Of a stretch of 64,000 nucleotides of DNA, positions 10,741 to 23,600 are shown one piece after another. The stretch lies in assembly GCF_910592395.1 (NCBI RefSeq), contig NC_088310.1, positions 27,605,491 to 27,669,490 on the forward strand, in the 5' to 3' direction. A model generated the notes under the pieces. It did no database searches. It saw only the letters and a list, made by a program, of their open reading frames with translations, and was not told where the DNA came from. The position numbers and the translations under genes are program-made. Origin of the DNA: Lineus longissimus (taxonomy: Eukaryota > Nemertea > Pilidiophora > Heteronemertea > Lineidae). Numbering within the stretch: the first letter of the stretch is position 1; every line of letters starts with the position of its first letter.

Positions 10741-11345
10741 TGAAGCAAAATGCCACGGTATATAAGGCTTCCACAGCATGAATAAGAACACTTCAAATCA
10801 ATATATACAAATTTATTCAAGCAAACTTTGCATACAATGTACATTATGTACAAAAATGATACAGAAGCGTCAGCAAATGAGAAGAACTGTTTGTTTTCTG
10901 AGTGGAGAGTCACATGATCAACTCTTGAAAGAAAAGTGATAAATGACTCAACAAAGGAAAGGAAGAGTAAGCTGTCATTACTGAAATCAGTGAGGCTTGT
11001 GAGGATTATTACGAAAAAACCCAAAGCAGTCACCACCAAGTTTATAGTACAAACACTCCAACCGCTACAATATCCATCCCTTTAACTAATGTGACTAACA
11101 ACCATTCTGAAAATGTGCAGTACATGAGTCATGAAGTGGTCCTTGTGCTACCATCAGCCAGGGCTACGGATGCGAATACAGGCTACATACCCTCAGCTAG
11201 AGATGCCAATATTCTTCTGAAATAGTTTGGTACATGAAAACACACCCCGAAATTCAACGTGACTAACATGCTATTTTACAGTAAGGTATCTTCAGGATGC
11301 AAGCAGTACAGATATCTGGGTGCCATGATTTTAACAATAGATATA
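10741..11345. other. Non-coding flank of the minisatellite
   Basis: AT-rich sequence. A minus-strand open frame (10638-11039) runs from here into the array but shows no coding features. A tttatt at 10811 (AATAAA on the minus strand) is isolated. Nothing else is recognised. Confidence 0.4.
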
Positions 11346-11523
11346 CAGTAGAACCTCTCTAATAAGGACACCCTTGGAACTGACAAGTGCTGTCCATAAT
11401 AGAGAGGTGTCCTGATTAGAGAGGTCAAATTGAATGGAAACAACCAATTTGGGACCAAAACTAGTGTCCTTAATAGAGAGGTTGTCCTTAATAGAGAGAT
11501 GTCCGCTAACAGAGGTTCCACTG
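11346..11523. mobile_element. MITE, 178 bp, complete copy with TA target duplication
   Basis: The element begins CAGTAGAACCTCTCTAAT and ends …AGAGGTTCCACTG, giving terminal inverted repeats (CAGTRGAACCTCT) flanked on both sides by TA. The interior holds repeated taatagagaggt subrepeats in both orientations. It has no coding capacity. The TA duplication and CAGT terminus are typical of Tc1/mariner-pogo superfamily derivatives; that assignment is inference. Confidence 0.85.
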
Positions 11524-11968
11524 TATCTGTACATTATTAACTGTAGGATACTTTACAGATATGGGTCTCATATTTGCCATTGAAACAATGACAGAGGTTA
11601 GGATGTCACATAAGCTCATCACAGGCGACTAAGTTATCTCAGACTATTTGTTAAGTGAGGAATACTACTTCTGGTAACATTTAAGCAAAGACACTTCTGT
11701 CTTATAAAGAGACAAGAAATAAGTTAGACTTCAAAATTATTCCCATGAACTGAAGTGTTATACACATGTTACACAATACAATCATACACACATACACACC
11801 AGTGTGAACACATTATCTGAAATTTGACATACAAAATCTGTCAAGCATTCTAGTAATCAAACTAAACAACTGGTCCTCATGTAGTGCTGTACACCAGCAC
11901 TTTATACAACTGATATCTACATCTAGTCATTTCTAGTCAACAAACTGTCCGACCGATATATTCACATA
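11524..11968. other. Spacer between two MITE copies
   Basis: About 445 bp of AT-rich sequence with no gene or repeat that I can identify. Confidence 0.4.
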
Positions 11969-12129
11969 CAGTAGAACCTCTCTATTAAGGACACCCTTGG
12001 GACTGACAAGTGCTGTCTTTATTAGAGAGGTCAAAATGAATGGAAACAACCACTTTGGGACCACAACTAGTGTCCTTAATAGAGAGGTTCTACTTAATAG
12101 AGAGGTGTCCCCTGAGGGAGGTTCCACTC
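11969..12129. mobile_element. MITE, second copy of the same family, about 160 bp
   Basis: Same orientation and over 85% visible identity to 11346-11523 (CAGTAGAACCTCTCTATTAAG at the left end, shared interior tcaaa-tgaatggaaacaac). The right terminus is eroded (ggttccactcg instead of ggttccactgta), and the interior is shorter by about 17 bp. Confidence 0.85.
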
Positions 12130-13207
12130 GATTCCTAAATAAACCCTAATTTAGAAACAAAACATAATGGTTTCTTTGGCACTTTTCATGTTTATATCCT
12201 CACTTCAACAGCACCAGGGGACAAACTTCCTACCTATGAGAACAATTCATCTCAACAACTTTCCGAAAGGCGGTACAGAGGTGTACAGAAGGCTGGCTTT
12301 GGCCTCCAACTCTCAAACTAAAGAGACTAAACTCCTATCAGATCCTAAACATTATAAATATTTCAGGATTTCTGAATAGGTGTTTTACATCACAACAAAT
12401 TTGTTCAATATGTGGACAGCCTGGACAGTGAAAGCCCTTTATATTAATGAAACATTTTCAGAATTCTTTGAGGAGGAAATGGTCCAGGATTTTTGGAAGT
12501 CCAAGAAGGACGTATTCTAGATTCGATGGTGCAAAATGATCACAACAGTATTAGCTCAGCTTGTAGAACTCAGAAGACATCAACATTGATTGCATATAGC
12601 TACATGGACAGTCATGCACATTGAGTAACTACATATACCCCGTACACATTATCGCCAGGTTGGTCAAAAACACAAAGTGCACGTTCTTTTCCAAGGTTAC
12701 CTTAGTATCCTTAAAGATGTTAGACTTGACAATTCCCTTACAGCTAATGGGGTCTTGAACAACCAAGCCCTGGAAGCCAAGTTTGGACATTTACTAACAC
12801 GGTCAAACATCAATTCAAATCAAAGTGTGCTGAATCACAACCATGCTGAAAGTAGAATTAACAAGGACCTTGATTGGTTGGTGCGTAAGACCTAAACACA
12901 TCAAGCCTAACGTGTCCTCCGGTCCAGAACAGTGACCTATCATAAACTGATTAAACACAGGTTTTGGTGACAAAAAACTGTTGAATTGGCTACGTCAGGG
13001 CCAACAGCCAGACAGGTACGATTTGTATGCAATGGAACTCATAGATTAGAAGTTACAAGTGGTCTAAGAATAAATTCCACCGAAATATTTCCATTTCCCA
13101 GTCATGAAAGGTCCAAGACATTCTTAGATGAGAAATCTGGTGAAGACGATAGTGACATTATGTTTCTGTTCATTCAAGTGTTTTACAAATCCAGCGAGTG
13201 GAACCAA
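12130..13207 (-). other. 3' flank, probably 3' UTR, of ATG2
   Basis: Downstream of the ATG2 stop codon on the minus strand. No domain-bearing frame is present on either strand; the short open frames (for example 12167-12379, 12677-12895) lack splice or coding signals. I found no clear AATAAA on the minus strand close to the stop. Confidence 0.35.
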
Positions 13208-14610
13208 TTATGAATCTGGCTTCCATTTCTCCTCCTCCTCTCTTCTCGCATCCGGTAGCAGCTGGTTCCTCATCCCACCTAGAACGTTGGCCGTCGCCTC
13301 TGATGCCAGGATGAACGGCTGAACAATGGTTGGTGGAATCTGTCGGAGAACGCCACCCACCGCACCCGTCATTCCTTTATGTTCATGCTCCTCTTGGGCG
13401 ACTCGTACAATATTGTCAGCAGTTCCAGAGATACCCTGGAAGGCAAAGGAGATTCGAAAATCTTACATGAATAAGGCTATGGATACACTCAGTCCTTTGG
13501 CTCTGTTTACATCACATTCAAAGGACAGATCAAGGCCAATATATCTACCAGCATGATTTCACCCATAGAAAAAACAGCGGGATCACCCTGTCTCAAAACT
13601 GGACCCTACATAGCCAACAGACTGTATTCATTCGTTAGAGTGCCATACTTGATGGGGTCAAAAGACAAGATGTCCTTTTTGCGCATTTCAGGATTATAGA
13701 CGACCATGACAAAGTCTGCGAGATAGGAATTATGGCTGTTTGCCTTACCTCCTTAACGACAGTGTAAGCATTGGCAATGCCTTCCCTGAAGTCAGACGGT
13801 TGGTTCATTCTTTTATGGCGACGGTAGGATTTCCTACCAAGTTTCTTACAACTTGGTCCCGGGGATACCATGTCATATGTCAGCTCAGCAACGTACTGGA
13901 AAGAACATTTGTATTGGGTAAATCATGAGCAGTATCTTTCATTGTTCTCACTGTTAGAATGGTGATCAGGAGTCACATTTCAGAAGACGTTTTGTGATGA
14001 TTGGCTCAGTATGTTGTTACTCTGTGCTTTGAATGTAAGCCAGCTTGGTCACTTATTTACTTGACATTGAACTGAGAATATGTTAGGAATGAGTCGTCTC
14101 ACCTGAACTGACTGTACCATCCTGTTAGTCAGCTCTAGTGTAGCCATCACAGTTGACGTCCCGAAAGAGTTAGCACCACGTTGTATACCACGGAAGATCC
14201 GGCCGTCCTTCCGATACTGCTCAACGGGCAACCAGAACAAATCACGAATACCCTGCACTGAAATCCCAAGACAAATGCAAGAATATATGTTGACTGTGGA
14301 CAACAAAACCTGTAATTTTATGATAAGGAAATCAAGGGGATAACCTTTTAATGACTGATTTCAATGACGAATCAGCACCTGGACTGAGGCACTTTGTAGA
14401 TCGATTGAACACGTTTGAGACAATTACTACTGTTCTGAAAGTCTGCCAAATTAGGCCTTTTTGACCAAAAACATCAGGTTAACCTTACCTAACTGTACGA
14501 AGGAATGCATCGGCCCGACTCCACTCAGAATGTTAGGGATCTGGTTCTTGGTGATGTCATTGATCCATTCGTTCACAGCATGAAGCATCAGGCGGTCAAC
14601 ACCAAGTAAT
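13208..14610 (-). other. ATG2: ATG2 C-terminal domain (ATG_C region)
   Basis: Five exons encode the most conserved part of the protein: GVGPMHSFVQL, the membrane-associated IRDLFWLPVEQYRKDGR segment, RGIQRGANSFGTSTVMA, and the terminal KGMTGAVGGVLRQIPPT and ASEATANVLGGMRNQ. In the family this region is needed for lipid-droplet and autophagosome association. The acceptor at 14257 (tttcag|TGCAG) is required; the nearer AG at 14252 would break the frame. Confidence 0.9.
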
Positions 14611-17600
14611 CTGAAACAGAATATACAAATAATCAGTCAAGGTTTAGGAAACAAACAAAGACATATCACACAACTACAGCCTGCTTGGTACTGGGATGGG
14701 GTTCTTGTGGCATGCACTGATTTCCATTGAAACAATACTACAGAGGCAGTACACTTTACATGCGGACATTTCTTCCTCATGAATCGACATGTCTTACCCA
14801 TGTTTATGGCAAATTCTCTTGAGCTTTAGCTCGGAGCAGTTGAGCTGGGCCAGGCCTATTAGCAGACCAGCAGCTGTACCCTGACCCATGTCCACTCTCT
14901 TTCCCTGGTAGTCGAGGCGGATCAACACATCGGGGGAGAAGACGAACGATCTGAAACATGGATGACATGAATGCCAGTTAGGGTGTCAACTGGCGATAAC
15001 AAGAGTGACTTGAGAGCCGAGTGAGACATAAGAGCTACGGAACGATATTGAGTTTTAACTGAATGGACTGTAACGCTGAAGGATTTGTGAAATTTGTGAC
15101 GGGCTATGAGTCCCAAAGGTCAGAAAAACATACTTTTCAGGCAGATCTGGCAAAAGGTGTTACCGCATTCCCAAAATCCAAGATTTTAGGATCAACACCT
15201 CGACACTCTTAAGTCTATGCTTTCTCTCAATCTGGGATGACTTACTTGAAGAAGACCGGTGGTAGAGGAGAGGCATCTGCATCCTCTGCATCCAGCTCGG
15301 CCTCCTTGTCTTCTGCTGCTTCAGCCAGTTCATCAAACACTATCAACATCTGCTGGGGGTCCACATGCGTCATCTCAGGGCTGGAGCTCCCCAGGCTCAT
15401 GACAGGTGGGAGGGAAGAAGGCTTGGCTGGACTGGTGGAGACCACATCGGCTGGAACAGGGTTGGGGATGTCGGCATGCAACTTGCTCTCACCCACCGAC
15501 ACTTTGTTGAAGAAGTCTTTCAGGAAGAAGAGAGAGTCCTGGAACAAAACAAGCATTTGCTAAACCAAACAAGAGCTTATCTCACTGGTATTCAAAACAG
15601 ATTCTCGAGTTGAACTAAGCACTTTTGGCCAGAACTATTTGAAAGACACTATAGTAAGTGTTTGTCTTGAACAAGTTCAATCAGGGACTGTACTACCAAC
15701 ACAAAACCAAGATAGAGGCTATGTCACAGGCATCCAGACCAGGCCTAAGGACTGCTGGTACACAACATAGTAGCTTTCTCTGCATGGTTTTGGGAAGAGT
15801 GTTGTTTGTCTCACCTGGTCCACGTTGAGTCTGAGAGGCAGGATGGACACCTTGAGGGAGCATTCCTTCTGGCTGGGAACATTCAGATTGCTTCGGACGT
15901 GCAATGCCTTCGCCATCACCTAAATATGAAGTAAATACTTATTGAGTCAACTCAGAACTGATGCAATCACCATAACACAACGTGGTGCACGTAAAGTACT
16001 CATAGAAAAAGAGAGAGTGAGTGGTTTGCTTCAAGATGTGAGAGCAATAAACTAGCCATTCCTTCATTCCCAAGAACGTACGCCTAAAGCAAGACTGGTT
16101 TAGAAATCCTGCCCCAGTACACGGCCATGAGCAATAGAGTTTGATTGACATCTAAGCACCGAACCCCGTGTCCACTCACCATATGTGCATGTGACTGCCT
16201 TGGCATGGACTCCGATGTGTAGTGGTAGAGGAACTTGTTAATCTGAGAGGTAGCTAAGCGGTCTCGGATCTCAATCTCATGCACAAGGAAGATCTGACGT
16301 GATGCTTGCTCTGTCGTCTCGGGGTAGACTTCATGCTGCAAGCGCACCTATAACAGGAATGTCTCCGGATTAGTTTTAAGATCCAGCACTCAGATTGAAT
16401 CCTGCATCCCAGGTTTTGTATGTTTTTGTCATTTCAGTAACACCTCATAACCTGGCTTGAACTAGCGATAAACTTATGATATCAACCACTTACAAAGGTA
16501 TTCAACAAAATGCTGCCCAGAAAGCAGCGAGACGAACCTTATTCATCTGTAATTCCATTAAGACTTTATGGTCCCTCCCAGGTCCTCCTCGATGTTGCCA
16601 AGGTATCTTGGCCGACTTCGACTCCTTGGTAGCCTTCCCATACGACACTCTTGTGCCATACATTGAAATCTTCTTATCTAGAAAGAGATTCAACAGAATT
16701 CATCAGAACCTGTTTACTTTGGGTGACAGTTGCGTTGATCCTTATCAAACTGTATTTGCTCTTGTGATGGAGCGCTTGTCCTGGCACTCATTGGTGACTA
16801 GTATAGTTGGGTGCCTAATGTGGTATCATAACTGATCTATAGTGGCTCCACCTTCCAACAAGAAGGCGTCTATCACAATCTCAACTTGTCTTTCTTACTA
16901 GGATGACCTTTAAAGGGATCTAGATTTACCCCTCTTTGCATCTAAGGATGTGGCAATCAAAGTGAAGTGACATCCCCAAGGTCACAACTCATGTCCATGC
17001 TCATGATGTACAAATGTAGACTGAGTCTGACTCCTTTAACAAGTCTGTTGAGTAGGACCGACAGAGTTTTCAGTTACATACCCTTTTTCTCATGGCTGCC
17101 AGGAGCCAGATCGGAGCCTCCATACATGTGCCACACCAATGACATCTCCTTCAGGGTGTATCTATAAACCGCTGCCGGGAACGACTCGGGGGCCTTGAGT
17201 TGGTCAGCCCTCCCCAGGGGACGAGCAAAGTGATCGTCCTTGATAACGAGGGGTTCATCGACCAGGACACGAATAACTGGCTCCCCATCTCGAGGCTGAA
17301 AGGTCACGTTCAAATAATCTCTTTGTAATCAAGCTAGAAGAAGAGCTATTCCCAACCTATTATGGTTACTACACTCACCAGTTAGTATCAAAGCACTACA
17401 AAGGGCAAAATAATGGTGACCTCTTATATCCAATTTGATTCCAAATCACTTGAAACAAGCTGATCAGTTGAGTTCAAATTCATAACGTAAAACACCAGTG
17501 CTTGCATTGAGCATGGATTTCTCTCTGTGATTTGATACTCACAATAATGCCAAGTCCGGGGTCATCAATGATACAGAACTCCTCCTCATCATCACTATAC

Positions 17601-20600
17601 ATGTCCGTCTCATTTGTTATGGTGCTACTCGACACTGACTCATGACTCTCCTCCATCACAACGTTGATATGGTGGGGAGCTGGCTGCCCAGATGTAGCAG
17701 GACGGTTGTCGTCTGGGAAGAAGAAAACCTCTGTGGCAGAATCTCTTCTTTGCCTGGCCTTTTCTATGAGGGGAAAAAAGATTTAGGGGTAAATCCTTGA
17801 CCTGAGAAGTTGCACAAGTTGTTGAGATCAGGCAAAGTCGGCTTGTTATTTGGGCCATTTTCTTCATGGTTCTTCCCTTTCTCATCAGAAGACCTACATG
17901 AGATGTTAACATGCAGCAAAGCAGAGATTTTGGCAAGCATTCAACGAGATGGGCATAAGATCAGACATTTCACTTGGCATAGCCTGGCATTACCTTGTGA
18001 CTCTGGGCTCGATGACCCTGACGACTCCCTCATCGCATCCACCATCATGTCATGCACCTCCTCCATCTTGGATTCCGTCATCGGTACAGATCGTAAACTC
18101 TCCGGGGGTTTGGACAGAGGAGGCTGAAATAGAGGACGAAACTGTTACTGGTACATGTGGGTCATTTTGTTGACCATCGCGTTGAAGATTCTGTGGAGAG
18201 CTCGCGTCCACATGACAAGGTGGTTTCAAGTCTCTGCAATGGTATGCTGCAGGGATCCCATAAAAGAAAAGTAGGACTGCTCTCCACTAGATATAAGGCA
18301 GGTAGCACTTACCACTTCAGGTGGAATAGACTTGTCTTGAGTGTCATCTTTGTGAGCCAAGTCGCTGTCACTGGCCACGTACTGGATAAGCTGTTGTAAG
18401 GCCCGACAGCTATCGGCACACGTTCGTATGTGGATGATGTTGTTGGACGCTTTCAGGTCTATTTTGGGGTACTTCTGAAGTATGAAGAAATCATAAGATT
18501 AACATTAACTGAGCAGAGAAGCAAAAGTCTGAGTCCGTAGGCCAGTAATGCCAATGGGCACATAACCACTTAGAGGAACTCACCCTGGATGAGGAATACT
18601 CTCGGGAGAAGAAGCCCTCCAAGGGCAGAGCAAATGCTGAAGAAGAGAGTGGAAACACCAGGCCAATCCCTCAATTTGCTTCTGACTGTAGAGGCTTTCT
18701 CAGACACACACCAAAGGGCAAGCACAATGAAGAAGTAACTACAATTGGAGGGCTGATTCTTACCGTGTCTTTGCCATCACTGGTAATGAGAGAGAGTTCA
18801 AAGAGACCAACATCTAAAACACAGACGTAGTCTGAAAGAGATCATACTGGGTGTTAGATAACAGGAAGAGATCATACTGGGTGTTAGATAACACGAATCA
18901 CCGGAAACTAACCGACATAGTTTCATGGATCAGGGCTTGCTGCATCCTTTTTTAAGGTAAAATTGTATTTGGGATTGGGGGTGACTGGACATGAATTACC
19001 CCTCATCTCTCTTTGACACATCCTCCTTTAGGAGATGGCACCTCCATACAAAAAGAACATTTACTTAAAAAAGAAAACAATGTCTCAGTCGACTTACTTT
19101 TCTTGAGGTCGACACCATTTTTGACTTTATCGGAGAGAAACAATGCTGCGTCGTCGACCATGAATCTGAGCAGAGATGTATCAGACCCCGCTATGATGTT
19201 ACTTGATATACTGAAGTGTTCAACAGTGACCATCGACCGTAGTGGAATGTACATGGGTCTGAAAAAGGAAGGTATCACAATAAGAATGGCAGTGGCAAAT
19301 CACAGATGGTAACATAACTGAATGCCTGTTGAGGCAGTAGCCTTGGTGAGGTAGTCCCTGTCACCATATCACTGACCATAGAGGGTGGTCCCTGTCACCA
19401 TATCACTGATCATAGAGGGTGGACCCGTCTGACCTGGTGTCTCTACTGGGAAGGTACCTACCTGTAGTCTATTGCACAGCTCCAGAAGTGAGCATGAAGG
19501 ACCGTCACCACTTTAGGCATCGTGTAACCAAGGATCGGGTAGTCTTTCACATCGAGGAAATCCAGCACCTGATGCAACCAGCTTTTATCAGACGGTGTAA
19601 ACCTGTGCTGTAAGGTGGCGCCCCGGACTCCAACAGCAACTAGGAACTCCTGCAATCAGAAAGGGAGAACTGTCAATGATGAGACGTTCTGACACCAATG
19701 ACGTTCAGACAAAGCAGACAGCTGGGCGAGGCTTTTTGTTTCAATAGCTAGATGTAGGTTTTCCTGAGAATGTTCAAGAAAAACACAATCAAATGAATGA
19801 AATGGTCCAGGGATCATGTGCTCACCTCGGGTAATGTAATGCATGTCATTTGAAGTGGATATGGGGAGAACAGTTTCTGGCTATTTTCTGGCTAGTGAGT
19901 ACTGAACCAAGATTTGGGATGAAAACATCAAAGTCTAGTTGATTGAGAGGGAATATCGTTTTCGTGATATTTTGAAGATTTACTGCCAAACCAGCATAGA
20001 CATAACAAATTGAGCCTTTTTGTCTTTCAGATCTTGAGAAACATCGCTCAGTCCAGACATTTTAGAAAGATCTCTCAGCACTTAACATTAAATGTTACAA
20101 TCTATAAAAGAGTAAAGCAATTTTACATATACATGTAGGAAGGGTTAGGGTTGAACTTCGATAGTGTTTGCTGGTCCATACTTGATATGATGGAATAGGA
20201 GTGCGTTAGCAGACGTCTTACCAAAACAATGTTTGAAAGAGTAACCTTCTGGCAGGAAGAATGCAAGTGGAGACGGAGAAGGTTAAGGTTTTGAATTCAT
20301 TCTGCAGGATGGGATAGGAAGGAAATGTTTGCCTTGCATCAACGCAAATGGGAAGAACTAAACGCAGCAGGACCCAGATAACACAAAAGACGGGCGGTGA
20401 AAAGTGGAATATAGTTTTTCTTCATCGTCTTGGTTACCTTGTGTGACCTTTTCGGTTCCGTTTCATCTTCTCCACTTGTCTTTAAAATCATGTTGAAAAA
20501 ATATTTCAAAAATTATGAGAGTTCATTGCAAGATTATTGAACCCTACAGACATTGAAAGAAAACTATCTGTAAACCCAAAGTGAGATAGATAGGGGAAGA

Positions 20601-23600
20601 CATAATTTTCACAAAATCAGGGTCCCAGGGGATCAAATTGAGTATCAGGAGTAAAACAGCTTGTTAAAACAGGTTAAAACAAATGCTATTGTGATAAAAC
20701 AAAAGAAAAACATGAAAGAATCTGAGGACAGAATTTAAGGACAGGTTTGATAAATATCCTACCTTGACATTACTGAATGTATCCAGTGTAATCTTGACAG
20801 CGACTGACAGCATATCGAGACTATCACCCCCCGAGCCCACTGCCCCCGACAGCTTTGTGCAGACACCTGGTTCAGATCTGTACAAGGTTGGCTGGAGATC
20901 TGTGCGGCGAGACATCACCGGACATGCTCGCTCAATCATCGGCCACGCTGTGGGCATTGGCAACCAGCCTGAAACAAAAGTAAGACTTTATTTCTTCCTG
21001 TTGAATAGCAGGGACCAGTTGCTTGGAGGCCATCATCACATGAGTGGTCTGGTGGTAAAGATGTTTGTTGACTTGTTACCTAAATGTCATGGGCTTAATT
21101 GCAGAATAAGTCACACTACCTTCAGCAAGTCATAATCCTCTGATAACCATCTCCTCTTAATGAGATGCAGAAGTGAGATTCAATGTACCTCGTGCCTATT
21201 TCAGGGGCAAGCACATATACCACAACAGCTGGAGGGGATTGACTCGACTTACCTGCATGGAAGATCTGTGCCTTGTTTGAATGGATACAAAGGTACTGGA
21301 GGTCAGGGTTGCCACTGTGACCGACCACACAGAATACCTCACAATCCCCGACTTCCATGACAAGCTCTCCACACATATCCTTGATCACCTCTCCTCCCTC
21401 ATCCTAGAGACAGAAGTTGTACATTAACTGATCATCTGCTGCAATCACTCGCAATTACAACACTACATGATGGAGATTTCCTCAACTCCATCCATCAAAC
21501 GAAAATCCATCCAATTTAAAGCCAGGTCCAAGAATGTCACCCCAAGAGATGCCCAAGGACTTGGGACTCTGCCCCCCTGGTTACTGCTGTCTTGACTTCA
21601 AATTACAATACATACAAAGACATCATAACCGTAAACCTCATTTCCTCAGATTCAAATATTCCCTCCAAAAATGTTTTGGTTTATGATTATACATGTTCCA
21701 CTTCCTGTGTTTCTAATTTGCATAAGCCTATTTGGGGTCAAGAGTCTAAGGATAATGGAGGACAGGGAGCAAGATAAGCCATCTTGTCTCTTCCACTAAT
21801 CCTGTTTCATCTTCGTTGTAAAATGGCCAAAATGGCTTGAAGTATTGCTTAGTTTGAGCGTGCGAATCAGGGATTATCAACCAGGTCAAATTTATCCTGT
21901 AAGTAAAACATGTTTTGTACTTTGAGACCCTTTTTCCCCTAGACTGTGAGAATCCACAAGACCCTTACCAAAAACCTCTCTTTGAAGCATTTGTCAGGGA
22001 TTCTGCAATCAAACCCTCTCATAACATACCTTGACTGGCATACAAGCTGTTAGCTTTCCTTGTCCTATGGTCAAAGTCAAGCAGAGTTTACTCGGTCTAA
22101 GCTGGAGAGTTTGGTGCTTAATTCTCTTCTGACGCTCCTTCTGATCGTGGATGGTGTAGAACTGACCATTACTTTCCTCACTATCAGAACTAGAATCTGC
22201 AACAAGGAAATAACCTGTTAATATGTGTAACTGCAACATCAGGTTACCTTAGGTTTTCAATGTACCAACCAAGGAACTGAGTGTAGATGCAAATTGTCTA
22301 AAAGCGTCACTCTGCCCCAGACTCGAGACTTAGATGTAATTTAGTCTAGAACAGAGGTTTGGTAGGATAAGAGAGGCAATCTCCACTTCGGGCCAAGTGT
22401 ATTCCCCAAAGTAGCCACAGAATGTTGTAGTGTTATACAGCTCTCAAGCGAAAGTCGGTGTATTGACCATAACCTCACCTCCAGGGTAGCCAGACCTGCA
22501 CATGTCGAACCTCTCATGGCCGTAGTCTAGGTATGGGTCTAGACCAACTCCTGGCATGGAGTAAGCAAGCTGGTCCTGCGTGGTGATGGGGGATGGGGCC
22601 TGTGCTTCCCACATCAGTAAGTCACCATTGATTCTGAAACAGACAAAACATGTTGCATCACATGACAACACAACATACGTCTGCCTCTGTTTCTTTGTTG
22701 GCATTTCGTCGCATGCCGCAATGGTTCAACATAATTGGGCTCATTGGCCTTGCTCTTCCTGGCATTGGCCATCACACATTGTAATTGAAAACTGAAGTAA
22801 AGTGCCTCGCTCAAGGTTACAAGCAATGTTGCAATAACATGTATCGGGTCCACGATGTTAAAATGTTGACACCAACACCTTAACCGCACCACTCCTAGGG
22901 TAGGCTTGACTAAATAAAACTTCTGACCATCTTCTCCCAGTTCTTACCTGTTATAGATGAGCTCATAGAACTCTTTACTTGGTAGGAGAACGTTGACATT
23001 TGGGGCAGTGATCTCTAAAGACTTGAGGGTGTTGGCTGCAGACTTTTCCTGGAAGTCGTTCATCTCTTGGCGATCTCCTGGCATCACCATCTAGGATGAG
23101 AAGAATTTTAATGTACAGGCTGATACAGCTGCCAAGGGCCACATGGATGATAATCTCAGCATATCCTCTCATCTCAACCCCACCGCCACCTTAAAGCTGA
23201 ACTGCCCACTAGTTGGTAAGAGTGTAGGATTTCAGACCAAAGTTCTAAATCTGAAGGGATATTTTAAAAAATTTTCTCAAGAGAGCCTTCATGACCATTC
23301 TAGCCAAAAAGCCCAGTACTCAATGTTGTATGTCATCTTTTGAGTACAGGTAGGTTCTCAGAGTAGTCACTCTGTCGACCTCTGGGGGGTTTTGTCAATG
23401 CAGATCAGCTTTAATGAGTTGACAACTACCTCTTCATTTTCATAGTGGTGCTTCTTGTTGGAGAAAGGTGATGGGTCGACCTTTGAGAACTGACAGAAGC
23501 CGTCCATCGAGTCTTGCTGTGGCATCTCATCACTGTCTGGGTCCTGCTCCATCAGGCTTGACTGGTGACGCGGCATCGTCTTAAACACAATCCTAGAAAG

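Noticed and set aside
9515-10774. 419-codon minus frame as a mucin-like protein gene
   Set aside because: It is the 45-bp minisatellite read in frame. There is no ATG before the repeats, no splice signal, the opposite strand is equally open, and unit differences are not at synonymous sites.
13128-13322. Plus-strand open frames across the ATG2 exons (for example 13326-13556, 15237-15563, 20764-21135, 24614-25153)
   Set aside because: They are antisense shadows of conserved ATG2 exons.
17803-17893. Possible extra ATG2 exon between 17763 and 17994
   Set aside because: It has splice-like edges but a weak donor (GTCAAG) and an incompatible phase. The exons at 17994-18123 and 17543-17763 join correctly without it.
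18586-18640. Possible extra ATG2 exon between 18474 and 18764 (cttcag … CCAGG|GTGAG, 53 nt)
   Set aside because: Including it would shift the frame into a stop in the next exon. The exons on either side join in phase 0 and match the family without it.
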